Below the pieces are notes generated by a model. It saw only the letters and a list, made by a program, of their open reading frames with translations, did no database searches and was not told the DNA's origin. Below are positions 44,429 to 51,178 of a stretch of 64,000 nucleotides of DNA, piece after piece. The number at the start of each line of letters is the position of its first letter. Position 1 is the stretch's first letter. Both the position numbers and the translations under genes were made by a program. Source of the stretch: Marinilongibacter aquaticus (GTDB taxonomy: Bacteria; Bacteroidota; Bacteroidia; Cytophagales; Spirosomataceae); contig NZ_CP083757.1 of the NCBI RefSeq assembly GCF_020149935.1, positions 2,753,501 through 2,817,500 of the forward strand, in the 5' to 3' direction.

Positions 44429-45453
44429 TGAATTGGGAACAAATAGAAAGTATTGAAAATGTAGTTACAACTTCATATGATTCATTTGATAAAGCTATAT
44501 CAATAGGATTGATAATTTTCTATGATCATGAATCTCAATTGCAAGTATTAAGTACCAGATCATTGAGCCCAATTTGTCATTGTTTAAATGGTGATAGTAG
44601 TTATTACGAAGTTGCAGATGAGTCTGTCTTGTTCAAGTTTGGTAATACAATTAAGAAGTTAAATATTGATAGTTGCACGTTTGAATTATTCTGCAAAACA
44701 GAAGAGGAAAATATTAGTGTACTTAATTCGGGATTTTGTATTGGTTCTACTTCTAAGAGAAAGCCTCGAATTAGAAGAAATGAAGTTATATCTGTAGTAG
44801 ATAATAGTGTTGTTTACAAGTGGGATGATGACAAGACCTTACTAACTTGTGAAGGTGAAAAATTTCTATTTCAAACTAAATTTAAAGGTGACCTATACTT
44901 GGTGAACATTAAAGATGATTTGAGAGTTTGGGACATAATTATAGATGACGGAATACCTGGAAGGAGATATTATCAACACATTGAAAGTAATAATTTATTA
45001 GTTCAAAGATATTTTTCTGTTGACAATCATAACCTTTTGAGAATTGATTTGTCGACTGGTGCTATTTTATGGGAGCTTGAAAATTCCTGTTCCTTTTACA
45101 ATTACGATGAATCGAATTGCAAGCTTTATGGGTTAAGAGGTAAGACCTTCGAAATGATAGATATAGATAAAGGCGAGCGAGAAATCCAAAACGAACTTAG
45201 CGAAGATCTACACATAGTTCCTAACCTCACTTATTACTGTAACGGTCATCTATACTTTTCTGGATATGTCGATAATCGAACTCCTATTTTTGGAGCAGTA
45301 GATGTAGAGAGTGGGAAGTTAGTATTTACGCAAGAAGTGGAAATGTCAGGAGACAAATCTTTCAGAAAAGGTTTGGATCGTCCTGTCGTTGTTGGCAATC
45401 GACTTTATGTTCGGGATGCGATGAAAACTCTCCACATTTTTGAAAGAGTGTAA
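44428..45453 (+). CDS. Putative immunity protein for the nuclease-like toxin (propeller-like)
   Basis: A 341-residue cytoplasmic protein with no signal peptide, coupled by TAATG to the toxin gene and as AT-rich as the toxin domain. It contains recurring strands such as LLRIDLSTGAILWELENS and FGAVDVESGKLVFTQEVE, which look like PQQ/WD-type propeller blades. It does not match a well-known immunity family that I recognise, so the role is inferred from position. It ends at a terminator that precedes leader unit A. Confidence 0.55.
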   Translation: MNWEQIESIENVVTTSYDSFDKAISIGLIIFYDHESQLQVLSTRSLSPICHCLNGDSSYYEVADESVLFKFGNTIKKLNIDSCTFELFCKTEEENISVLNSGFCIGSTSKRKPRIRRNEVISVVDNSVVYKWDDDKTLLTCEGEKFLFQTKFKGDLYLVNIKDDLRVWDIIIDDGIPGRRYYQHIESNNLLVQRYFSVDNHNLLRIDLSTGAILWELENSCSFYNYDESNCKLYGLRGKTFEMIDIDKGEREIQNELSEDLHIVPNLTYYCNGHLYFSGYVDNRTPIFGAVDVESGKLVFTQEVEMSGDKSFRKGLDRPVVVGNRLYVRDAMKTLHIFERV

Positions 45454-45472
45454 AAAATAAAAAGAGATTGAG

Positions 45473-45497
45473 AGCCTCACATCTGTGGGGCTTTTTT
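45473..45497 (+). terminator. Rho-independent terminator after the toxin/immunity pair
   Basis: AGCCTCAC, ATCT loop, GTGGGGCT, followed by T6: closes the first effector/immunity cassette immediately before leader unit A. Confidence 0.8.
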
Positions 45498-45838
45498 CCG
45501 CCTCAGAGTCTCCGTCAGGGACTCCGCTGTACAGGGCAAAGGCTTATCGGGCCACACTATTCCAATATGGAATAGCATTTAGGGTTTAAACATATGCCCG
45601 AAATGCATTTCTCCGTAGATTGTCGTTTTATTGGCTTTGCCCTAATCTTCAAAACCATGCGAATATCCTTTTACTGCTCTTCAGGGCCACCATAGCCCAG
45701 GCCCAGATGGTAGGCAGCGAACAGACCCAAAGCAAAACCCTTTACACGGGCACCTTTACCGTAGGCGGAGACAAGGACACCTATTATCCGGTGGTCTTCC
45801 CCTGTGGAGTCCCTTACGGAGACTCGGCAGGGGGACAA
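45498..45838 (+). repeat. Leader unit copy A (about 341 bp)
   Basis: First of three near-complete copies of a ~350 bp unit (others at 46619 and 49310). It opens with palindrome P1 (CAGAGTC-TCCGTCAGG-GACTC), then a conserved non-coding stretch with the hairpin ATTCCA-ATA-TGGAAT, then a leader ORF, and ends at palindrome P2 (45799-45833). About 11 bases are missing within the signal-peptide codons compared with copies B and D. Confidence 0.85.
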
Positions 45839-45865
45839 AAACAATCGAACATCCCAGTAATTTGA
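45657..45865 (+). pseudogene. Leader protein of copy A, frameshifted
   Basis: The ATG at 45657 matches the leader start of copies B and D, but a deletion just after it removes part of the signal peptide and shifts the frame. The downstream frame still encodes QAQMVGSEQTQSKTLYTGT and GDKDTYYPVVFPCG, then ends at a stop after QKQSNIPVI. No effector follows; the next gene is an immunity-type gene. It is probably a dead copy. Confidence 0.7.
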
Positions 45866-45899
45866 ATAAAAAAATTAGCGAAACAACCGTATTTATACA

Positions 45900-46586
45900 A
45901 TGAAATATTTACTGACAAAATATGTATTTAAAAGATCAATAACGGGAAGCGATTGGCAAATTAGGCCTGCCCCCAAAGGGGCAGATCGAAACTGGTTTAA
46001 TAAGCCTACTAATTATACACAAATTAAATTCGATGAATTTCCTGATTTTATTCCGGATGCTTATTTTGAGTTGGATGAAAAAGGAAAATTTACAGATATT
46101 ATTCGTATTTCAAATACACACGCAAAAGGCTTTTTGGTAAGTCCAAGGGTAAGGGAATTATGGAACGATTTTATTTTGTTGGATCATCAATATTACCCCG
46201 CAACAGTGGTAGCAGAGAGTGGTGAAAAACGTGACTATTTTTTATTTCACATGGCTGCTCAGGATATTAAAGGTTTAGATTATGAAAAGTCCGTTTTTAA
46301 CGATTGTAAACAATTAATTCAGACTAATGATGATGGTTCGCAAGTTTTTGTAGAAACTAAAATAGGTAGGTTAATAGAACGAATACTCCCAACGAAGCCG
46401 CCTCGTTCGTTGGCACTTAAAAAGTTATACTTTGATGAAAAATTCCCTGGGTATGATCTGTTCTATATCCCCTTTTTTATGGTTCTGGAAGATTTTTTTA
46501 TTTCAGAACGGTTGGCAACTGTTATGCAGCGGGAGAAGATGACTGGTTTAGTGTTTGAGGAGCAAAGTATAATTGATGAGTTCTAA
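45900..46586 (+). CDS. Orphan immunity-type protein (Imm11/DUF1629-like)
   Basis: A 228-residue protein without signal peptide. Two segments recall the Imm11 (DUF1629) family: GFLVSPRVRELWNDF with a YFLFHMAAQDIKGLDYEKSV segment, and the C-terminal FFISERLATVMQREKMTGLV. It is preceded only by the dead leader copy A, so no cognate toxin is left. Such orphan immunity genes are common in polymorphic-toxin loci and protect against toxins from relatives (family knowledge). The name is based on my memory of the family pattern. Confidence 0.6.
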   Translation: MKYLLTKYVFKRSITGSDWQIRPAPKGADRNWFNKPTNYTQIKFDEFPDFIPDAYFELDEKGKFTDIIRISNTHAKGFLVSPRVRELWNDFILLDHQYYPATVVAESGEKRDYFLFHMAAQDIKGLDYEKSVFNDCKQLIQTNDDGSQVFVETKIGRLIERILPTKPPRSLALKKLYFDEKFPGYDLFYIPFFMVLEDFFISERLATVMQREKMTGLVFEEQSIIDEF

Positions 46587-46618
46587 AGCTGGATAAAGAT
46601 ATGGATGTAATCCTTTGT

Positions 46619-46970
46619 CCCCTCGCAGAGTCTCCGTCAGGGACTCCGCTGCACGGGGCAAAGGCTTATCGGGCCACACTATTCCAATATGGAATAGCAT
46701 TTAGGGTTTAAACATATGCCCGAAATGCATTTCTCCGTAGATTGTCGTTTTATTGGCTTTGTCCTAATCTTCAAAACCATGCGAAATAAACAAATTATCC
46801 CTTTACTGCTCTTCACAGCCACCATAGCCCAGGCCCAGATGGTAGGCAGCGAACAGACCCAAAGCAAAACCCTTTACACGGGCACATTTACCGTTGGCGG
46901 AGACAAGGACACCTATTATCCGGTGGTCTTCCCCTGCGGAGTCCCTTACGGAGACTCGGCAGGGGGACAA
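46619..46970 (+). repeat. Leader unit copy B (352 bp)
   Basis: Complete copy: P1 (CCTCGCAGAGTC-TCCGTCAGG-GACTCCG), the conserved region with ATTCCA-ATA-TGGAAT and GTTTAAACATATGCCCG, the leader gene start, and P2 at 46931-46965 (13-base arms with one mismatch). It is nearly identical to copy D. Confidence 0.88.
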
Positions 46971-46988
46971 AAAATCAAGATGAGTTAA
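46779..46988 (+). CDS. Leader protein B: signal peptide plus conserved short domain
   Basis: A 69-residue protein beginning MRNKQIIPLLLFTATIAQAQ, a signal peptide with cleavage after AQA, followed by MVGSEQTQSKTLYTGTFTVG and GDKDTYYPVVF. It ends PCGVPYGDSAGGQKIKMS; the PCG...GGQ part is encoded by palindrome P2. The segment GTFTVGGDKDTYYPVVF resembles the start of fibre-like or exported repeat proteins. The following DUF3289-like effector is in another frame: one extra A in the A6 run at 46969-46974 would fuse them. Confidence 0.65.
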   Translation: MRNKQIIPLLLFTATIAQAQMVGSEQTQSKTLYTGTFTVGGDKDTYYPVVFPCGVPYGDSAGGQKIKMS

Positions 46989-47158
46989 TATTAGCTTGTT
47001 GTCAAAATAATTCAAATTCTGGGCGTCAGAATAGAGAAGGATGTATTTCAATCATCCAAGAATTAATTAAATTAAAAAATGAAGAATTAGAGAGTTTTCC
47101 TGAGCCAGGATTTGAGCCGTATATTATAGCTTTCTCGGCCAAAAGGCCAGGATTTAAT

Positions 47159-47860
47159 TTGGATGGTTCACTGGCAGTTGATTTGGTATATTGTGATAAA
47201 ACCAAAGAACAGATACTTGCCCAATATCCCCAAATCCCCAGTGGACTTGTGGACAAAGCAGACGACCTGCTGTTCGATGACATGAAATTTTTGAAAGTAG
47301 GGGCCTACAATTTTGTTTTAAAGGAGAATTTTGATATGATGGTGCAGCATTTTCGGGATAACCAAGGAACCCCTTACAATAACTATCATCTGGATAGGGC
47401 AGCGGAGAAAACGGAAGACTTCAAGCGTTTCCTTGCGGATATCGAAAGAAGTATGAAATATGAACTAAAACTGGATTCGAAGTTTTTTCATAACAAGGGT
47501 GTTTTAAATTATGTTAATGAAAATAATGAAAAACAAATTGGGCATGAAATACTAAGGCCAAAGGTTCAAGGCTATAATGGTCTTTCAATTGCTGTAAATG
47601 ACACTTGGGCATACGATGTGAAAATTGTGGGCTTGAAGGTTTCTGTACCGGAAAAATATTTTTATGCTCATCTGGAAATCACCGTTTGGGATCATTTCGG
47701 TCTTGACGACCTCGATATTGACCCTGATGAAAAGCCTCTATATGCCCGTTTCCCGGGTTTTGATTCTTGGTATATTCTGCAACATAAAATAGGAAAGTGT
47801 TACAAGCCATTCATTACAGAATTGCGTTTTAAACCAATGACTGGAGGTAAATATGACTAA
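47159..47860 (+). CDS. DUF3289-like effector, N-terminally truncated or frameshifted from its leader
   Basis: A 233-residue frame. Its core matches my recollection of DUF3289: MVQHFRDNQGTPYNNYHLDR, GLSIAVNDTWAYDVKI, ITVWDHFGLDDLDID, DSWYILQHKIGKCYKPFIT. DUF3289 is otherwise best known in Enterobacterales and is linked to effector-like proteins. The listed start is TTG at 47159, but the frame is open without a stop back through 46970 into palindrome P2, so the real N-terminus may be the leader protein. It overlaps its partner gene by 8 bp. Confidence 0.65.
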   Translation: MDGSLAVDLVYCDKTKEQILAQYPQIPSGLVDKADDLLFDDMKFLKVGAYNFVLKENFDMMVQHFRDNQGTPYNNYHLDRAAEKTEDFKRFLADIERSMKYELKLDSKFFHNKGVLNYVNENNEKQIGHEILRPKVQGYNGLSIAVNDTWAYDVKIVGLKVSVPEKYFYAHLEITVWDHFGLDDLDIDPDEKPLYARFPGFDSWYILQHKIGKCYKPFITELRFKPMTGGKYD

Positions 47861-48374
47861 GAAATTATCGGCAGCTTTAATAATCGGAATCTTGCTTGTC
47901 TATTTTGGAGCTAGATTATTTTGCAAGCCAAGAATTATTTTAATAGGTTGTGATTTTGATGAAAGCAAGGGACGATTGGTTGAGTCTTACTTTATTGCTT
48001 TCCCACCACAAGACGAAGAAAAATTCATTGATGTAATGGGTGATTTTATCCCGAATAATGAAATAATTGGTTTAAGTCTAAAAGCAAAAAATTATCGGAT
48101 ACAATATTTTTATAAAGAAACTCTAATTTTTAATAGATGGTATTATAAAGGCTTTTTGCATGGCGGCATTGACCCATCTAATGTTTTGACTGACCCAATT
48201 CAATTTCGAAAATATTTACTTGGACGCACACGATTAACTGATAATGTATCAGAGTGTAATCCTTGTGCTTATACCCCAAGTTATTCATTGTATTATGAAG
48301 ATAAGGTCCGGGTGTACAGCCCGAACGGTTGGGAAGGCAACAGGGATTTGAAATGGAAGGAGTTTGAGCACTAA
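47853..48374 (+). CDS. Membrane-anchored putative immunity protein for the DUF3289-like effector
   Basis: A 173-residue protein with one N-terminal membrane helix (LSAALIIGILLVYFGARLF) and a periplasmic or cytoplasmic remainder of unknown fold. It begins 8 bp before the end of the DUF3289-like gene (ATGACTAA overlap), a typical effector/immunity arrangement. An anchored immunity protein would suit a toxin that acts on the cell envelope (inference). Composition is AT-rich like the rest of the cassette. P1-type palindrome copy C follows 24 bp after the stop. Confidence 0.55.
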   Translation: MTKKLSAALIIGILLVYFGARLFCKPRIILIGCDFDESKGRLVESYFIAFPPQDEEKFIDVMGDFIPNNEIIGLSLKAKNYRIQYFYKETLIFNRWYYKGFLHGGIDPSNVLTDPIQFRKYLLGRTRLTDNVSECNPCAYTPSYSLYYEDKVRVYSPNGWEGNRDLKWKEFEH

Positions 48375-48397
48375 AGTTTATGGTTTAGACATTGAGT

Positions 48398-48430
48398 CCC
48401 CTCCCAGAATCTCCGTCAGGGATTCCATGG
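48398..48430 (+). repeat. Degenerate P1 palindrome
   Basis: CCCCTCCCAGAATCTCCGTCAGG and GATTCCATGG follow the P1 pattern with several changes. It lies directly after the anchored immunity gene, as at the other cassette ends. Confidence 0.7.
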
Positions 48431-48448
48431 AGTTAAAGAAATAAACAC

Positions 48449-48680
48449 ATGTATAAACAAAAAATATATCTTCTGTTTGGCCTGTTTTGGGCTAAAGACC
48501 CAACTGATCGGCAGCGAACAGACCCAAAGCAAAACCCTTTACACGGGCACATTTACCGTTGGCGGAGACAAGGACACCTATTATCCGGTGGTCTTCCCCT
48601 GTGGACAAACAGACGGGCAAAGCATACACCCTTTCTCAATTCCGGCAAGCATTTCCCGACTTAATAGTAAAAATATATGA
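48449..48680 (+). pseudogene. Leader-related protein, copy C, frameshifted
   Basis: The ATG at 48449 starts MYKQKIYLLFGLFWAKD, a signal-peptide-like start different from the MRNKQII type. A one-base shift then puts the conserved part in another frame: QLIGSEQTQSKTLYTGTF and GDKDTYYPVVFPCG, followed by QTDGQSIHPFSIPASISRL. P2 is missing: after CCTGTGGAC the sequence diverges. It overlaps the next gene's start by 4 bp (ATGA). The intact ancestor was probably a leader-effector fusion. Confidence 0.6.
48506..48607 (+). repeat. Leader-core repeat, copy C (partial)
   Basis: About 100 bp nearly identical to the core of leader units A, B and D (from GGCAGCGAACAGACCC to CTTCCCCTGTGGAC), but without the upstream non-coding part and without P2. 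Confidence 0.8.
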
Positions 48681-49087
48681 ATAATTACAACAGATTTGAT
48701 TTTACCCCAATAACAATTGACGAGCTATTGGCTCTGTTTAATTCGAATAAAACAATTAGGTCCGGGGGGATCAGTGTTTTTCAAGACTCCATAGGCAAAC
48801 CTGGGGATATAATCTATACCCTGACATCTATAGACAAACATGGCAATGACACGATAGAGTTCAGATTTGGAAGGGACAGAATATCCATTAAAGATCCCGA
48901 TTATATGGTTTCCAATCAAAACATGATTTGTGTGGGCAATTGCTCAACAGTTGACTGGCTGTACAATCCATCAATACACCTTCTCTACGAAATGATAGGA
49001 GATCATTTGAAAACAAGCTCCTTAAAAGGTGATCACTCCTTCCGGACCAAGGAAAATAGGGATGCTTTTAGGTTTTATGGGTGGTAG
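48677..49087 (+). CDS. Unknown small protein, immunity-type position
   Basis: A 136-residue cytoplasmic protein with no family I recognise. It starts MNNYNRFDFTPITIDELLAL and has no signal peptide or membrane segment. It overlaps the end of the copy C leader frame by 4 bp and is followed by a perfect P1 palindrome, so its position equals that of the immunity genes of the other cassettes. Confidence 0.55.
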   Translation: MNNYNRFDFTPITIDELLALFNSNKTIRSGGISVFQDSIGKPGDIIYTLTSIDKHGNDTIEFRFGRDRISIKDPDYMVSNQNMICVGNCSTVDWLYNPSIHLLYEMIGDHLKTSSLKGDHSFRTKENRDAFRFYGW

Positions 49088-49110
49088 GCGACGCTGTTCT
49101 AAAACTTTTC

Positions 49111-49145
49111 CCCTCGCAGAGTCTCCGTCAGGGACTCTGCGAGGG
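49111..49145. repeat. Perfect P1 palindrome
   Basis: CCCTCGCAGAGTC (49111-49123) and GACTCTGCGAGGG (49133-49145) are exact inverted complements around TCCGTCAGG. It is the best copy of the palindrome that begins each leader unit and lies after each cassette. It could also terminate transcription, but no T run follows. Confidence 0.9.
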
Positions 49146-49198
49146 TTATCTTAAATAATATGGCTGTTAAAGTGAAACGTAAGCCTTGTTTTTTTCCC

Positions 49199-49230
49199 GT
49201 CTCAGAGCCTCCGTTAGGTACTCTGTCGAG
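49199..49230. repeat. Decayed P1 palindrome
   Basis: CTCAGAGCCTCCGTTAGG and TACTCTGTCGAG are a worn copy of P1, 54 bp after the perfect copy; only CAGAG/CTCTG arms remain. Confidence 0.6.
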
Positions 49231-49264
49231 AAATCTCTGAGGACAAATAAGAAAAAGAAAACAC

Positions 49265-49309
49265 ATGAATAAACAAAAGATATACATCCTGTTTGCTCTG
49301 TTTTGGTTC
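49265..49309 (+). pseudogene. Truncated signal-peptide start cut by leader unit D
   Basis: ATG at 49265 encodes MNKQKIYILFALFWF, closely similar to the MYKQKIYLLFGLFW start of copy C. It is cut off at the exact first base of P1 of copy D. This shows that copy D entered, or recombined into, an older leader gene. Confidence 0.6.
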
Positions 49310-49661
49310 CCCCTCGCAGAGTCTCCGTCAGGGACTCTGCTGTACAGGGCAAAGGCTTATCGGGCCACACTATTCCAATATGGAATAGCATTTTGGGTTT
49401 AAACATATGCCCGAAATGCATTTCTCCGTAGATTGTCGTTTTATTGGCTTTGCCCTAATCTTCAAAACCATGCGAAATAAACTAATTATCCCTTTACTGC
49501 TCTTCACAGCCACCATAGCTCAGGCCCAGATGGTAGGCAGCGAACAGACCCAAAGCAAAACCCTTTACACGGGCACATTTACCGTTGACGGAGACAAGGA
49601 CACCTATTATCCGGTGGTCTTCCCCTGCGGAGTCCCTTACGGAGACTCGGCCGGGGGACAA
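49310..49661 (+). repeat. Leader unit copy D (352 bp)
   Basis: Complete copy with P1, the conserved upstream region with ATTCCA-ATA-TGGAAT, the MRNK start and P2 at 49622-49656. It differs from copy B by a handful of bases. The next base after the unit is the first base of an effector frame that continues the leader frame. Confidence 0.88.
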
Positions 49662-49868
49662 CCAACTCACACGAGAGGCAAGGATGGGAATGAATACACG
49701 GGTGGCCAAATTTTCAAATTGATTGATGTGATTGGTGACGAAAGGTTCACGCTGGGTAATTTCTTTGGATATAAACCTCAAGTCGATAAAGGCGTTTCGC
49801 CATATGCGAAAGATATCGAAAAGATGAAAGTTATTTTTGAACTTAAAAACGGATTTGATGGGGACTAA
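49470..49868 (+). CDS. In-frame leader-effector fusion (copy D)
   Basis: A 132-residue secreted protein: signal peptide MRNKLIIPLLLFTATIAQAQ, the conserved leader (MVGSEQTQSKTLYTGTFTVD, PVVFPCGVPYGDSAGGQ), then a C-terminal domain from PTHTRGKDGNEYTGGQ to ELKNGFDGD. The join lies exactly at the edge of palindrome P2. The C-terminal domain is about 70% identical to the protein at 50461. The function of the domain is unknown; its place before a lipoprotein gene suggests effector and partner. Confidence 0.7.
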   Translation: MRNKLIIPLLLFTATIAQAQMVGSEQTQSKTLYTGTFTVDGDKDTYYPVVFPCGVPYGDSAGGQPTHTRGKDGNEYTGGQIFKLIDVIGDERFTLGNFFGYKPQVDKGVSPYAKDIEKMKVIFELKNGFDGD

Positions 49869-49871
49869 AGC

Positions 49872-49885
49872 TATATATATATATA
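49872..49885. repeat. (TA)7 microsatellite at a gene start
   Basis: Seven TA units sit between the ATG at 49858 and the lipoprotein signal segment. The ATG is one frame off; loss of one TA unit would restore the frame. Confidence 0.8.
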
Positions 49886-49901
49886 TTCACTTTGTTTATT
49901 A

Positions 49902-50345
49902 TTGTTTGGATGCAGGGCCAAAGATTATGAACGTCATATTTTCATACCTGATGGATATGAAGGGCCTGTCAAGATTCAGTTTGAAGTGGAAACCTCAAAG
50001 AATAAAATAATCAAATACAGAGAAAATGGAGAAGATAAGGCGTTTTTTATTTTCATCACAGGTGATCCAAGACTTTATGAGGTATGCGATGAGCCTATGC
50101 CAAGTGGATATTATACAACCCATAGCTATTATTATTCTTATGACACCCTATATGAAATTAACACAAATGGAAGTATGAGTGACGTATTAGATTCAAAATA
50201 CCCGATTGCGGCCAACCATGGAACATTGGGTGCTGTAAACACAGGACTATCCAGCTATTTCTGGGTTTACAGAGATGAAAACACGGACAGCAAAAGGGAT
50301 TCGTTGACAGTTGCGGCGGATAGTTTATGGGCAAGCCAGCAGTAG
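49902..50345 (+). CDS. Lipoprotein partner of the copy D effector, start possibly phase-variable
   Basis: A 147-residue frame with a lipobox-type segment SLCLLLFGC and then IFIPDGYEGPVKIQFE, which recalls DUF6843-like domains, and SYFWVYRDENTDSKRDS. The TTG at 49902 is a nominal start inside the signal; the natural start is the ATG at 49858, which overlaps the end of the effector gene as in the paralogue, but the (TA)7 tract throws it out of frame. It is about 60% similar to the 50687 protein. A protective outer-membrane lipoprotein role is inferred. Confidence 0.6.
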   Translation: MFGCRAKDYERHIFIPDGYEGPVKIQFEVETSKNKIIKYRENGEDKAFFIFITGDPRLYEVCDEPMPSGYYTTHSYYYSYDTLYEINTNGSMSDVLDSKYPIAANHGTLGAVNTGLSSYFWVYRDENTDSKRDSLTVAADSLWASQQ

Positions 50346-50346
50346 C

Positions 50347-50460
50347 CGCAGCCCCCCGAGCATCGATTATAATCTGAATATTCAATTACGTGAGGATGGC
50401 TATTATTTTATCTAAGGTGTTTGGGATGGCTTTCTTGCCATAGAGGTTTTTGTAGAGGAC
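50347..50460 (+). pseudogene. Remnant of the N-terminal part of the second effector
   Basis: The frame of the 50461 gene continues upstream as PPSIDYNLNIQLREDGYYFI, then a TAA at 50413-50415, then GVWDGFLAIEVFVED. This looks like the end of a larger exported protein's repeat domain, now interrupted by the stop. Confidence 0.55.
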
Positions 50461-50706
50461 ATGGAAACGGGCAAAGTGGATTTGATCTATGAAAAAAAAC
50501 CAACACATACCAGAGGCAAGCAAGGGAATGAATACACAGGTGGCCAAATATTCAAACTGATTGATGTGATTGGTGACGAAAGATTTACAATAGGAAACTT
50601 TTTGGGCTATAAACCCCATACCGACAAGAGTGTTTCACCCTATTTGAAGGACATTGAAAAAATGAAGGTATTGTTTGATCTTAAAAATGGATTTGGTGCT
50701 GATTAG
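50461..50706 (+). CDS. Second small effector domain, leaderless
   Basis: An 81-residue protein starting METGKVDLIYEKKPTHTRGK and continuing YTGGQIFKLIDVIGDERFTI to LKNGFGAD. From PTHTRGK on it is homologous to the effector half of the copy D fusion, so the fusion point of copy D can be read exactly. It lacks a signal peptide; its original N-terminus is broken by the TAA at 50413. It may be silent or a donor for recombination (inference). Confidence 0.55.
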   Translation: METGKVDLIYEKKPTHTRGKQGNEYTGGQIFKLIDVIGDERFTIGNFLGYKPHTDKSVSPYLKDIEKMKVLFDLKNGFGAD

Positions 50707-51178
50707 AAACGCATTTTTAGGTTTTATTTTTGGAATGTTCCTTATTGGCTGCAGACCTGAGGATGGTTGTGAATGTCATTACTTTGTTCCTGATGGTTAT
50801 GAAGGTCCAGTAATAATAAAATATGAGGCAGAAAATTCCAATAATAGAATGATCAAATATGGAGATAAAGTATTTTTTGTTTTTATTACGGGAGATCCAT
50901 CCAAATTTGAATTGAGAGATATTCATTTGCCTAGGTGTTATTTTCAATACCACACCTATTACTATTCAAAAGACACCTTGTATGAAATCAATACAGCCGG
51001 TGGCATGGGAGATGTATTAGATTCGAAATATCCTCTTGCATCTCAACATGCAACATTAGGTGCTGTAAATACAGGAATGTCCGCTTATTTTTGGGTTGAT
51101 AAAGATGAAAATACAGAAGATAAAAAAGATTCGTTAATAAATGCCGCCAAAAAATTATGGGAAATGGGAAGAGAGTAA
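50687..51178 (+). CDS. Lipoprotein partner of the second small effector
   Basis: A 163-residue lipoprotein; the ATG at 50687 overlaps the effector gene by 20 bp and starts MDLVLIRNAFLGFIFGMFLI followed by the lipobox Cys. It then shows YFVPDGYEGPVIIKYEAE and AVNTGMSAYFWVDKDENTED, homologous to the 49902 frame. The intact signal peptide shows what the first copy should look like. It ends with an in-frame stop followed by the open remnant at 51179. Confidence 0.65.
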   Translation: MDLVLIRNAFLGFIFGMFLIGCRPEDGCECHYFVPDGYEGPVIIKYEAENSNNRMIKYGDKVFFVFITGDPSKFELRDIHLPRCYFQYHTYYYSKDTLYEINTAGGMGDVLDSKYPLASQHATLGAVNTGMSAYFWVDKDENTEDKKDSLINAAKKLWEMGRE

